A stretch of DNA of 64,000 nt, taken from AP-16 sp046727735. GTDB taxonomy: Bacteria; Pseudomonadota; Alphaproteobacteria; Rhizobiales; Xanthobacteraceae. The stretch spans positions 62,001 through 126,000 of the forward strand of contig JBKPDF010000017.1 in NCBI GenBank assembly GCA_046727735.1. Direction: 5' to 3'. Under the pieces are notes generated by a model. It worked only from the letters and a program-made list of their open reading frames with translations, was not told the origin of the DNA and did not search any database. Shown here piece after piece: positions 34,468-43,078 of this stretch. Numbering within the stretch: the first letter of the stretch is position 1; each line of letters begins with the position of its first letter. The position numbers and the translations under genes were made by a program.

Positions 34468-35877
34468 TCAACGCCCCGCGATGAGTGGCCGCACGTCGGT
34501 GAGGCGTCCGGTAACGGCGGCGGCCGCCGCCATTGCCGGGCTCACGAGATGCGTGCGCGCGCCCCTGCCCTGCCGTCCGGCGAAATTGCGGTTCGAGCTC
34601 GAGGCGCAGCGCTGCCCCGGCGCCACGATATCGCCGTTCATGCCGACGCACATCGAGCAGCCGGCCTCGCGCCATTCGAAGCCCGCCCGCTTGAAGATCG
34701 CATCGAGACCTTCGCGTTCCGCCTGCGCCTTGACGAGCCCCGAGCCCGGCACGATCCACGACGGAATAACGGCCTTGCGCCCGCGCACGACCTCGGCGGC
34801 CATGCGCAGGTCCTCGATCCGGCTGTTGGTGCACGATCCGATGAACACCCGGTCGATCGCGATCGCGTCGAGCGGTGTGCCGGGCTCCAGATCCATGTAG
34901 GCGAGCGCCGATTGCCAGCCGGCCCGGCGCTCGGCGTCGGGCGCATGATCGGGATCCGGAATCTTTCCCGTGATTGGCGCGGCGTGCTCGGGCGAGGTGC
35001 CCCAGGTCGCCATCGGGGCGATCGCGGCGGCGTCGAGCGAAACCTCGCGGTCGAATGCCGCGCCCTCGTCCGACGGCAGCGCGCGCCAGAACGCCAGCGC
35101 CTCGTCCCAGGCGCCACCCTTGGGCGCGAACGGCCGGCCTTCGAGATACGCGAACGTCGTGTCGTCGGGCGCGATCATGCCGGCGCGCGCCCCCGCCTCG
35201 ATCGACATGTTGCAGATCGTGAGCCGGCCTTCCATCGAGAGCGCGCGAATGGCCGAGCCGGCGTACTCGATGACGTGACCGGTCGCGCCCGCCGCCCCGA
35301 TCTTGGCGATGATCGCCAGGATGATGTCCTTGGCGAATACGCCGGGCGCAAGCTTGCCGCCGACCTCAACCCGCATGGTGCGCGGCCGGCGCTGCCACAG
35401 CGTCTGCGTCGCCATCACGTGGCCGACCTCCGACGCGCCGATGCCGAACGCGAGCGCGCCGAGCGCGCCATGGGTCGAGGTGTGGCTGTCCCCGCACACG
35501 ATGGTGAGGCCCGGCTGGGTCAGGCCCTGCTCCGGGCCGACCACGTGGATGATGCCCTGGCGCGGATCGCGGATGCCGAACACTTCGACGCCGTGCTCGA
35601 CCGCGTTGCGCTCGATCGAGTCGACCATCGCGCGCGCTTCCGGATCCGTGATGGCGGCGATGTCCCGGGTCGAGGTCGGCACGTAATGGTCCGGCGTTCC
35701 GAACGTGCGGTCCGGCCGGCGCAGCTTCAGGCCCTTCTCGGCCAGCATCTCGAATGCGCGGCGCGAGCCGTCGTGGATGAAATGGCGGTCGATGTAGAGC
35801 AGGGTGAAGCCGTCGTCGCGCTCGACGACCTTGTGGCGGTCCCAGATCTTGTCGAACAGCGTGCGCGGCGCAACCAT
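34468..35877 (-). CDS. leuC: 3-isopropylmalate dehydratase large subunit (LeuC)
   Basis: Aconitase-fold 4Fe-4S large subunit, 469 aa, the standard bacterial size. Cluster ligands are the Cys in FIGSCTNSRIEDLR (near 350) and the pair in GCSMCVGMNGD (near 410). GDSHTSTHGALGALAFGIG supports substrate binding. It sits between leuD (3 bp downstream) and an isocitrate-lyase-family gene (4 bp upstream) on the same strand, so all three form one tight operon. Its full length argues for a true LeuC rather than the shorter dimethylmaleate-hydratase type. Confidence 0.95.
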   Translation of the reverse strand: MVAPRTLFDKIWDRHKVVERDDGFTLLYIDRHFIHDGSRRAFEMLAEKGLKLRRPDRTFGTPDHYVPTSTRDIAAITDPEARAMVDSIERNAVEHGVEVFGIRDPRQGIIHVVGPEQGLTQPGLTIVCGDSHTSTHGALGALAFGIGASEVGHVMATQTLWQRRPRTMRVEVGGKLAPGVFAKDIILAIIAKIGAAGATGHVIEYAGSAIRALSMEGRLTICNMSIEAGARAGMIAPDDTTFAYLEGRPFAPKGGAWDEALAFWRALPSDEGAAFDREVSLDAAAIAPMATWGTSPEHAAPITGKIPDPDHAPDAERRAGWQSALAYMDLEPGTPLDAIAIDRVFIGSCTNSRIEDLRMAAEVVRGRKAVIPSWIVPGSGLVKAQAEREGLDAIFKRAGFEWREAGCSMCVGMNGDIVAPGQRCASSSNRNFAGRQGRGARTHLVSPAMAAAAAVTGRLTDVRPLIAGR

Positions 35878-35881
35878 GACG

Positions 35882-36787
35882 TCACTCGGCGGCGGTCTTG
35901 CCGCGCTCCCGCTTGCCGGCCGGGGATTTGAAGCGCTCGCGCAGCGCGTCCCATTCGTCGGAGCCCATCCGCCGGAATTTTTCGCGGATGCTCACTTTGA
36001 GGTCCGGATGCCGGCGCTCCTGCTTCACTTGCGCGAGCACGGCGTCGAAGGCCGATACCGCGCTCTGGAACAATAGGCCCGGCAGGATCGCGAGCTTGAA
36101 GCCGAGCTTTTGCGCGTGATCGAAGGCGATGATCGGCGTCTTGCCGCCCGACACCACGTTGAGCAGGCACGGACCTCTGACGAGCTTCGGCACCGCCTCG
36201 ATCTCGGCGAGCGTCTGCGGCGCTTCGAGGAACGCCATGTCGGCGCCCGCCGCGAGCGCGGCATTCATGCGCGTGACCGCCTCCTCGAACCCGATCACGG
36301 CCCGCGCATCCGTGCGCGCGATCAGCAGGAAATCCGGGTCCCGCCTGGCCGCGGCGGCGGCGCGGACTTTCGCAAGATAGTCATCGAGCGCGATGACGGT
36401 CTTGTCGTCGAGATGCCCGCATTTCTTCGGAAAGCCCTGGTCCTCGATATGCAGGCCGGCGACGCCGCGCTTCTCGTACTCGCGCATGGTGCGCGTGACG
36501 TTGAGCTCGTTGCCGTAGCCCGTGTCGGCATCGGCGATCACCGGAATCTGGACCGCAGCCGCGAGCCGGCCGGCGTTCTCCGCCATCTCGCTCATCGTCA
36601 ACAGGCCATAATCGGGATAGCCGAGCGTGGCGGCGGTGCCGGCGCCGGTCATGTAGACCGCGGAAAAGCCCGCCTGCTCGATCGTGCGCGCGCTGATGCA
36701 ATCGTAGGCGCCAGGCGCAACCAGCAGGCCGTCCTGCGCGAGCAGCCGGCGCAGCCCTGCCGCTGCGGATACGATTTGAGCAACCAT
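35882..36787 (-). CDS. Isocitrate lyase/PEP mutase family C-C lyase
   Basis: A 301-aa TIM-barrel lyase of the ICL/PEP-mutase superfamily. Metal-binding DADTGYGNELNV and the lyase-type motif KKCGH (about 128-132), with its catalytic Cys, are present. This groups it with 2-methylisocitrate lyase, dimethylmalate lyase and oxaloacetate decarboxylase rather than with PEP mutase. IEDQGFPKKCGHLDDK is well conserved. The start at 36787 has GGGAGG four bases upstream; the frame remains open far upstream without meaning. It is the first gene of an operon with leuC and leuD. The substrate is unknown. Confidence 0.9.
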   Translation of the reverse strand: MVAQIVSAAAGLRRLLAQDGLLVAPGAYDCISARTIEQAGFSAVYMTGAGTAATLGYPDYGLLTMSEMAENAGRLAAAVQIPVIADADTGYGNELNVTRTMREYEKRGVAGLHIEDQGFPKKCGHLDDKTVIALDDYLAKVRAAAAARRDPDFLLIARTDARAVIGFEEAVTRMNAALAAGADMAFLEAPQTLAEIEAVPKLVRGPCLLNVVSGGKTPIIAFDHAQKLGFKLAILPGLLFQSAVSAFDAVLAQVKQERRHPDLKVSIREKFRRMGSDEWDALRERFKSPAGKRERGKTAAE

Positions 36788-37258
36788 GAAGCCTCCCTGC
36801 CGGGCCGCCTGTCTGCCGGCACAAAACTCGGCATACAGCATACCGCAAGCGGGAGGCACGCGGGAAAGGGCGATTGCGCAATCCGTCGCAGCGTACCCGT
36901 CCCGGGGCACGGGCGGACCGATTTCCTGTAAGGTGCGGCCGGCATGACAGTACGAATGCAGGCTCAATCGATGCCTCCGGCTGTCGCTGAGACGCCGGCG
37001 CTGCGATCCCCGCGGAAGAGGAGCGCGCAGACGCCGCGTCGGCGCGCGTAGAGGCGTCAGTACGGTAAGCGGCCGGCTTGTTGACGCATCAGTTGTTGTG
37101 CCTTCGTCATTGCCGGGGTCGGCCGACGACCCATGCAAGCTGGCCGCCAGCGAAAATATGCAAGGGTGCGTGCGCACCCCCGGGTTCTCCAAGGGCGAGG
37201 TCGCCGCGTCCGCCCATTTTGTCGGGAACCGAACAAAGCGCGGCGGCGTTGCAGGAAG
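36788..37258. other. Gene-free stretch, 471 bp
   Basis: This is the region between the lyase start and a disrupted zinc-ribbon frame. Several overlapping open frames exist on both strands, but none has a recognisable domain or a credible ribosome-binding site. The lyase operon promoter presumably lies near the right of 36787. No repeat family member was recognised. Confidence 0.5.
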
Positions 37259-37459
37259 ATGGAGATGCAGACTTGTCCTGCGTGAGGCCGGCCCATGCAG
37301 CTTGCGCGGATCATCCCCGCGGATCGCGACAACCGGGCGCAACAGGTCTTGCAATGCAGCCGTTGCCGACTGGCGCTTACGGAGGGGGCCGAGGGGTCGA
37401 AGCCGATCGCGCCCACTCGCCCCAACCCGCGCCATAGCGATTGGAGTGGAGGTTTTCCA
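37259..37459 (+). pseudogene. Zinc-ribbon protein frame interrupted by one TGA
   Basis: Read from the ATG at 37259, the frame gives MEMQTCPA, then TGA (37283-37285), then GRPMQLARIIPADRDNRAQQ and LQCSRCRLALTEG. The expected zinc ribbon is CPxCG ... CxxC, so the TGA falls exactly where the second cysteine (TGC or TGT) belongs. GGAAG lies upstream of the alternative ATG at 37265. A single base change would restore the gene. It continues in frame, without another stop, into the small gene that starts at 37460. Restart at the ATG at 37295 would lose half of the ribbon. Confidence 0.5.
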
Positions 37460-37690
37460 GTGCAGTCCCTCGTGCGCGCAACTTCCGGCCCGGAATATTT
37501 TTGCACGATCCGCAGGGACGCGCGCCGCGACGGCCTGCACTTCTGGCAATGGAAGGTGATCGACCGCCGCGGCTGGCTGATCGCATCCGGAAGCGTCTAT
37601 ACGTCCCGGTCAGCGGCCGTCGAGAAGGCGCGGGCGGCGATGCGCGCCATGGCAACCGTCGTCAACCCACCGGGCCGCAAGGCGTCATAG
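37460..37690 (+). CDS. Hypothetical protein, 76 aa
   Basis: A GTG start with GGAGG seven bases upstream opens VQSLVRATSGPEYFCTIRRD, followed by a compact segment containing FWQWKVIDRRGWLIASGSVY and a helix (SRSAAVEKARAAMRAM). The aromatic-rich strand pair plus helix looks like a small globular fold, and I do not recognise the family. It is in the same frame as the disrupted zinc-ribbon sequence upstream, so it could instead be that protein's C-terminal domain. Confidence 0.55.
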   Translation: MQSLVRATSGPEYFCTIRRDARRDGLHFWQWKVIDRRGWLIASGSVYTSRSAAVEKARAAMRAMATVVNPPGRKAS

Positions 37691-37877
37691 CCGCAGCGAG
37701 CGAGAGGCGCGCCGCGCGCGAGCCGAGCGGCTTTTCTGCGGTTCGGCCAAACAGAAAGCTCCCGCTTTGCTCGACCCTTGGCCGGCGCGCGCCGCGCCGG
37801 CGCGCCTGTCGGCTATCCGACAGTCTGCGGCGGAAAACGGCGGTAAGACTCGGGCGACACACCCGCCGGAGGCACAC

Positions 37878-38573
37878 GTGAAGGAGATTCGGAATCGGCT
37901 GCTCGGCTCGCTGCCCGCCTCCGACCTGTCGCTGCTTCGCCGCCATTTGCGCGCGATCCCGATCGAGCAAGGCCAGACACTGGAATATCGCGGGCAGTCC
38001 GTCGAGCGGGTGTATTTTCCGGAAACCGGCTTGATCTCGCTCATCGTCGCGACCGCGGAGGATGCCTCGGTCGAGGTCGCGATGGTCAGCCACGAAGGCG
38101 CCGTGGGCTTGACCGCCGGTCTGGGCTCCCGCGTCTCCTTCATCCAAGCGCTCGTGCAGGTTTCGGGGACGGCCTGGTCCATTCCGCTGTCGCGATTTCA
38201 GGCGGCTGCCGCGCGCAGCCCGCGCATCCGCGCCATGATCGCCCGATACGCGGAGATGACCATTGGACAGGTGCAGCAAACCGCGGCTTGCAACGGGCTG
38301 CACGATGTCGCCTCGCGCGTGTCCCGATGGCTGTTGCAGGCCAGCGACAAGATCGAACACGACGCGATTCCCTTCACCCAGGAGTTCCTGGGCGAGATGC
38401 TGGGCGTGCAGAGAACGACGATCTCGCAGGTAATGGGCCGGCTGCGCGACGCCGGGCTGATTGCGACGCATCACGGCCGCATCGACATTCTCGACCGCGG
38501 CGGGCTCAAAAAGCAGGCGTGCGAGTGCTACGAGGTCATTCGCAATCACGTCGACCGGCTGTTTCGTGCGTGA
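37878..38573 (+). CDS. Crp/Fnr-family transcriptional regulator
   Basis: A 231-aa regulator with an N-terminal cyclic-nucleotide-binding-like beta-roll (RVYFPETGLISLIVATAEDA and SHEGAVGLTAGLG) and a C-terminal winged helix-turn-helix (FTQEFLGEMLGVQRTTISQV at about 171-190). It lacks the N-terminal cysteine set of FNR, so oxygen sensing through an iron-sulfur cluster is unlikely. The start is the GTG at 37878, with GGAGG five bases upstream; an upstream ATG-like start at 37767 would add 37 unsupported residues. The targets are unknown. Confidence 0.92.
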   Translation: MKEIRNRLLGSLPASDLSLLRRHLRAIPIEQGQTLEYRGQSVERVYFPETGLISLIVATAEDASVEVAMVSHEGAVGLTAGLGSRVSFIQALVQVSGTAWSIPLSRFQAAAARSPRIRAMIARYAEMTIGQVQQTAACNGLHDVASRVSRWLLQASDKIEHDAIPFTQEFLGEMLGVQRTTISQVMGRLRDAGLIATHHGRIDILDRGGLKKQACECYEVIRNHVDRLFRA

Positions 38574-38620
38574 GGCATGGGGAAATATGCCGGCGGACAC
38601 CGGCCATTCGCGCATGATCT

Positions 38621-39736
38621 TCATCGCACCGTGACTTCGAGGCGGTGCACGGCATTGTTGCCGAAGCCGCCGCGATCGAACCGCGGCTCGAGCGGCTGCG
38701 CTTCGCCGTTGGCGTCGGTGGCGCGGCACATCAGGTCGTACTCGCCGGGCACGGCGTGCCAGTCGAATTGCCAGGCCTGCCAGGCATAGCGCCCGATCGC
38801 CGGATCGAGCCTCGCTTCCCGCCACTGCCCGGCCACCGCGACCTCGACCTTGGCGACCGCCACGCCCCCGCCCGACCACGCGCGGCCGAACAGCGCCACG
38901 GCTCCGCGCTCGACCAGCCGCCGGCGCGAATACCAATCCGGGATGCCCGGCGGCACCATCAGCGATTTGACCCGCATGGTCGTCACCGGCGTCCCCGGAT
39001 CCTCGGCGTGTTTGCGATAGACATAGGTGCCGACCTGCTGAAATCCGTCGAACGGCCGGTCGATCACTTCGATGCGGTCGAGCCATTTCACGCTCGCCAT
39101 GCCGTACCAGCCCGGCACGATCAGCCGCAGTGGAAAGCCGTGCTGCGGCAACAGCGGCGCGCCGTTCATGCCCCAGGCGATGAGCACCTCGTCGCCGAGC
39201 GCGCGCTCGACCGACAGGCTGCGGCCGTAATTGTGCTCGACGCCGCAGTCGAAGCCGCGGTCCCTGCCGTAAAACACCACGTTGCGCGCGTGTCGTGCGA
39301 GACCTGCCCGTTCCAGCAACAGCTTGAGCCGCGTGCCGCTCCACTCCGCGGTGCCGACCGCTTCGTGATGCCAAGGCTGGCTCGGCGCCCGCGGCGTCGC
39401 CGTCGCGCGGCCGTTGCCGGCGCATTCGAGGGTGACGCGCAAGCTCGCCGCCGGACAACACCGCAAATCGTCGAGCGTCAGGCGCAACGGGCGCTCGACC
39501 AACCCTCCAATCTCGAGCGTCCACGCGTCGGCGAGCACTACGTACGGCACATCGAAATGGATGAGCAGATAATGCAGACCCGTCGGCGTCAAATCGTGAC
39601 GGAGCGTCTCCAACAGCGTGCCGGAATTGCGGTTGGCGAGACGGACTTCCTCGCGCGAGAAATCGCCGTCGGTCGGATCGCGCGGCGCGGGATCGAAAAC
39701 GGGATGGTGCTTCGGGACGGCATCGGACACGGTCAT
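38621..39736 (-). CDS. Sulfite oxidase-like molybdopterin oxidoreductase
   Basis: A 371-aa enzyme of the sulfite oxidase family with a Mo-pterin domain followed by a C-terminal dimerisation domain (Mo-co_dimer). The Mo-ligating Cys is in VTLECAGNGR at about residue 103. Further family segments are WSGTRLKLLLERAG, GFPLRLIVPGWYGMASVKWL and the final RFDRGGFGNNAVH. No haem domain or clear signal peptide is present, so it may act in the cytosol or be exported by another route. It is convergent with the Crp-like gene, 47 bp apart. Confidence 0.92.
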   Translation of the reverse strand: MTVSDAVPKHHPVFDPAPRDPTDGDFSREEVRLANRNSGTLLETLRHDLTPTGLHYLLIHFDVPYVVLADAWTLEIGGLVERPLRLTLDDLRCCPAASLRVTLECAGNGRATATPRAPSQPWHHEAVGTAEWSGTRLKLLLERAGLARHARNVVFYGRDRGFDCGVEHNYGRSLSVERALGDEVLIAWGMNGAPLLPQHGFPLRLIVPGWYGMASVKWLDRIEVIDRPFDGFQQVGTYVYRKHAEDPGTPVTTMRVKSLMVPPGIPDWYSRRRLVERGAVALFGRAWSGGGVAVAKVEVAVAGQWREARLDPAIGRYAWQAWQFDWHAVPGEYDLMCRATDANGEAQPLEPRFDRGGFGNNAVHRLEVTVR

Positions 39737-40111
39737 CGGAGCAAAATACGTGGCTCGCCTCCCGATTTCCAGCCGCGCGCAAATACACTAGCACTGTGCG
39801 CGCGGGAAAATAGGAATCTGCGCGCGTTCGGCAAGCGCGCAATGAACGTAGTGGGGTCATGAGCAGCGGTCCGGCACGGTCGGGAGCGCTTCCGCTTTTG
39901 CCCTAAGGGCCGACCCAGATTGCTCCTCGGCTCCGTGCCGTTACGCGCCGTTTGTGGAAGCGGCTGGCCGAGATCCTGCGGCCGGTCGAGCCGCCACGTC
40001 GACATGGCCGGCGTCGTCCACTGCTCCGCACTCTGGAACTTCAGGCGCGCGTTGATAGATTTAGCCTTCGCTTACCCCGATTTCCTGCCGCCAGAGAGTT
40101 CCGCCACCGCC
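39737..40111. other. Upstream region of the peptidase/ATP-grasp operon, no gene seen
   Basis: A 375-bp divergent gap between the sulfite oxidase-like gene and the metallopeptidase gene. The peptidase frame is open back to about 39920, but that stretch is Cys/Ser/Arg-rich and has no family similarity, so I do not count it as coding. It should hold promoters for both directions. No clear -35/-10 pair or operator was recognised. Confidence 0.5.
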
Positions 40112-41134
40112 ATGCCGCGCAAGTTTGCATGGGCCTCCTTGCCCGACGATCGCCTCCTCAAGCTTCGGTTCAAGGACCTCAAGGTCACGATCGAGGGGAC
40201 CTGGCTCGAGGACCGGCTTGCCGACCTCCATGCCGAGCTCGAGCGGCGCGGGCTGCGCGTGCGGCCGCACGCCTGGATCTCGGACGAATGGTTCAGCCCC
40301 GACAGCACGCCGGGGATCGCCATCCCGTTCTATCTCGCCCATCCGCGCCTGATGCGGCTCGAGCGAAAGATGATCATCGAGGTCGAGGGCGGAACCCGGG
40401 CCGAGTGCATGCGCATCCTGCGCCACGAGGCCGGCCACGTCGTGCAGCACGCCTACCAGTTGCACCGGCGCAAGCGCTGGCGGGAGCTGTTCGGCCGCTC
40501 CTCGACCCGCTACCCGAACTACTACCGGCCGGACCCGGCCAGCCGCGACTACGTGCATCACCTGCGGCTGTGGTACGCCCAAAGCCATCCCGACGAGGAT
40601 TTCGCCGAGACCTTCGCGGTCTGGCTCGCGCCGCGCTCAAACTGGCGCAAGCGCTACGTCGGATGGCCGGCGCTGCGCAAGCTGCGCTATATCGACAAGC
40701 TGATGGCCGAGATCGCCGGCAAGAAGCCGCTGCTCACCGGACGGCTGCAGGTCGATCCGCTCGGCCGGCTGAGCCAGACGCTCGGCGCCCATTACGAGAG
40801 CAAGCAGGCGCGCTACGTGATCGACCATCCGCGGATCTACGACCGCGAGCTTCGTCGCATCTTCTCCGACGATCCCAAGCACCATCGCTCGATGGCGGCT
40901 TCCACGTTTCTCCGGCGCAACCGCGCGAACATTCGAAAGGTGGTGTCGCGGTGGACGGGCGAATATCAGCTCACCCTCGACGCCGTGTTCGATGATATGA
41001 TCGGACGGTGCCGCGAGCTGCAATTGCGCGTGGTCGGCTCCAAGCGCGAGCTGGTGATGCACTTCAGCGTCTTGTTGACCGCCAAGACGATGGATTCGCT
41101 GCATAGCCCGTCGCGGCGCTGGCTCGCCGTATGA
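40112..41134 (+). CDS. Putative zinc metallopeptidase (HEXXH gluzincin-like)
   Basis: A 340-aa cytosolic protein with no signal peptide. The zinc motif HEAGH followed by VVQHAYQLHRR lies at about residues 107-122. About 55 residues later comes SHPDEDFAETFAVWL, where the Glu is a plausible third ligand, as in Peptidase_Mx-type gluzincins. The C-terminal half (about 200-340) is basic and contains no recognised domain. The ATG at 40112 (MPRKFAWASLPDDRLLKLRF) is chosen by fit to the first structured segment. Its last four bases overlap the ATP-grasp start (ATGA), so the two products probably act together. The substrate is unknown. Confidence 0.75.
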   Translation: MPRKFAWASLPDDRLLKLRFKDLKVTIEGTWLEDRLADLHAELERRGLRVRPHAWISDEWFSPDSTPGIAIPFYLAHPRLMRLERKMIIEVEGGTRAECMRILRHEAGHVVQHAYQLHRRKRWRELFGRSSTRYPNYYRPDPASRDYVHHLRLWYAQSHPDEDFAETFAVWLAPRSNWRKRYVGWPALRKLRYIDKLMAEIAGKKPLLTGRLQVDPLGRLSQTLGAHYESKQARYVIDHPRIYDRELRRIFSDDPKHHRSMAASTFLRRNRANIRKVVSRWTGEYQLTLDAVFDDMIGRCRELQLRVVGSKRELVMHFSVLLTAKTMDSLHSPSRRWLAV

Positions 41135-42153
41135 GGCGCCTGCGCGTTCTGGTGCTCCTGCATCCGGAGGTGATGCCGCCGGATTCGCTCGAAGGCCGCA
41201 GCGAGCAGGAAATCCACAAGTGGAAGACCGAGTACGACGTGGTCACCACGCTGCGCGCGGCGGGCCACGACGTGCGGCCGCTGGGGCTCCAGGACGAACT
41301 CAAGCCGATCCGCGACGAGATCGAGGGCTGGAAGCCGCACGTGGTTTTCAATCTGCTCGAGCAATTCCATGGTGAGGCAGTCTACGACCAGAACGTGGCG
41401 AGCTATCTCGAGCTGCTGCGCATCCCCTTCACGGGCTGCAATCCGCGCGGGCTGGTGCTGGCGCGCGGCAAGGATCTGTCGAAGAAGCTCCTGCTCTATC
41501 ACCGCGTGCCGCTCCCGGCTTTCGCCGTGTTCCCGAAGCGGCGCAAGGTCCGCCGTCCGCCGCGCCTCGGCTTGCCGCTCATCGTCAAGAGCCTGAACGA
41601 GGACGCCTCCTACGGGATCGCCCAGGCGTCCGTGGTCGACAGCGACGAGAAGCTCGCCGAGCGCGTCGCATTCATTCACGAGCGCATCGGCACGGCGGCC
41701 ATCGCCGAGGAATATATCGAGGGCCGCGAGCTCTATGTCGGCGTACTGGGCAACGAGCGCCTGCGCGTGCTGCCGATTTGGGAACTCGAGTTCGGCAGCA
41801 TGGCGCCCGGCGCGAGACTCATCGCCACCGAAAAGGTCAAGCACGATCCCGATTATCAGGAGCGCCGAGGTATCCTTCACGGGCCGGCAAAAGATCTTTC
41901 GGCGCAGCTCACCGCACAGATCGAACGCGCCGCCAAGCGAATCTACCGCACCCTCGAGCTCGACGGCTATGCGCGCATCGACTTCCGCCTCTCGGCCGGC
42001 GGCATTCCATACTATATCGAGACGAATCCCAATCCCGAGATCGCGCAAAGCCAGGAGTTCGCGGCGGCGGCCTTGCGCGGCGGGCTGAAATATCCCGACC
42101 TGCTGCACCGGATCCTGATGCTCGGCATCAGCAGGGCGGGATCCGCGCTCTAG
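41131..42153 (+). CDS. ATP-grasp ligase (D-Ala-D-Ala ligase/RimK-like)
   Basis: An ATP-grasp enzyme of 340 aa. N-terminal pre-ATP-grasp fold: LRVLVLLHPEVMPP and VVFNLLEQFHGEAVYDQNVA. ATP-binding segments: GLPLIVKSLNEDASYGIAQA and AIAEEYIEGRELYVGVLG. Mg-binding end: ARIDFRLSAGGIPYYIETNP, with NPNPEIAQSQEFAAAA, matching the Ddl-type DxR...ExNxxP arrangement. It joins a carboxylate to an amine or similar nucleophile through an acylphosphate. It is coupled to the metallopeptidase gene by a 4-bp overlap. It is probably not a true Ddl, since no mur genes are near. Confidence 0.85.
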   Translation: MRRLRVLVLLHPEVMPPDSLEGRSEQEIHKWKTEYDVVTTLRAAGHDVRPLGLQDELKPIRDEIEGWKPHVVFNLLEQFHGEAVYDQNVASYLELLRIPFTGCNPRGLVLARGKDLSKKLLLYHRVPLPAFAVFPKRRKVRRPPRLGLPLIVKSLNEDASYGIAQASVVDSDEKLAERVAFIHERIGTAAIAEEYIEGRELYVGVLGNERLRVLPIWELEFGSMAPGARLIATEKVKHDPDYQERRGILHGPAKDLSAQLTAQIERAAKRIYRTLELDGYARIDFRLSAGGIPYYIETNPNPEIAQSQEFAAAALRGGLKYPDLLHRILMLGISRAGSAL

Positions 42154-42226
42154 ATGCAATCGAAGCAGCTAACTCCAACCGGTGTCGATCACCTGGTCGG
42201 CGGCGACGCGCAGCGATGAACACGCG

Positions 42227-42997
42227 CTAGCTCAGCCACAGGCCGCCGGTGACGTTGATCGCCTGGCCGGTCATGTAGTCCGCCTCATCGGAGGCGAGGA
42301 ACGCGGCGATGCGGGCGACGTCGTCGGGCTTGCCGAGCCGGCCGAGCGGAATCGTGGCGACGCGCTCCTGCGCGCTCGGCAGCCCAAGGCGCTTGAAGTC
42401 GGCCTCCGCGCGCTCGCGCATGCCGGTCTCGATGATGATACCCGGACAGATCGCATTGACGTTGATGCCGTCCGGCGCGAGCTCGAGCGCCAAGGTCTGG
42501 GTCAAGCCGATCAAGGCGAATTTCGAGGCCGCATAGGCGCCGTAGTAAGGCCTGCCGGTCTTTCCGAGCCACGAGGCCATGTTGATGATCCGCGCGCGCT
42601 GCTTTTTGCGCAGGTGCGGGATCGCGGCCTGGCAGGCGTTGAACGTGCCGTCGACGTTGACGCGGAACGTGTCGTCCCAGTCCTGCTTGCTCATATCGGC
42701 CAGCTTGGCGATGCGCAGGATGCCGGCGCAATTGACCAGGATGTCGAGTTTGCCGAGGGTCTTTGCCAGCGCATCGACCGCGCGTTTGGTCGCTTCCCCC
42801 TCGCGCACGTCGGCAGCCGCGACAGCGCTCGCTCGCTTGCGCTCACGGACCTGAGTGGCGGTGGTCTCGGCGCCGCGCTGATCGAGGTCGAGCACGCCGA
42901 CATCGCAGCCCTCCTGGGCGAGGCGCAGCGCGATCGCCCGGCCGATTCCCGAGCCACCGCCGGTCACGACCGCGCTTCTGCCTTCGAGTGCGTACAT
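42227..42997 (-). CDS. Short-chain dehydrogenase/reductase
   Basis: Classical SDR of 256 aa. Cofactor motif TGGGSGIGRAIALRLAQEG (about 12-30), with Asp in VLDLDQ favouring NAD. NAG motif NCAGI near 89. The catalytic Ser is at ASWLGKTG, followed by YGAYAASK (Tyr/Lys). It ends with GQAINVTGGLWLS, as in sugar or polyol dehydrogenases. It lies downstream of a CUT1-type ABC importer on the same strand, beyond a repeat, so polyol or sugar oxidation is a reasonable guess. Confidence 0.92.
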   Translation of the reverse strand: MYALEGRSAVVTGGGSGIGRAIALRLAQEGCDVGVLDLDQRGAETTATQVRERKRASAVAAADVREGEATKRAVDALAKTLGKLDILVNCAGILRIAKLADMSKQDWDDTFRVNVDGTFNACQAAIPHLRKKQRARIINMASWLGKTGRPYYGAYAASKFALIGLTQTLALELAPDGINVNAICPGIIIETGMRERAEADFKRLGLPSAQERVATIPLGRLGKPDDVARIAAFLASDEADYMTGQAINVTGGLWLS

Positions 42998-43078
42998 TTC
43001 GACGACGATCCTTCTCTAGGGTTGGACAAACATGGAGCTGTGAATTCTCGCAACAGCTATTCATTTAGAGTTTCGGCC

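Noticed and set aside
33859..36787. Dimethylmaleate hydratase (DmdAB) instead of LeuCD
   Set aside because: The subunits are 469 and 201 aa with typical bacterial LeuC/LeuD features; DmdAB are shorter and closer to archaeal LeuCD.
36945..37060. Short plus-strand frame of about 35 codons near 36945
   Set aside because: No ribosome-binding site, no hydrophobic or domain pattern, and Arg/Pro-rich random-like sequence.
37283..37285. Selenocysteine at the zinc-ribbon TGA
   Set aside because: No convincing SECIS-like hairpin was recognised directly after it, and zinc-ribbon cysteines are structural. Nonsense mutation is more likely.
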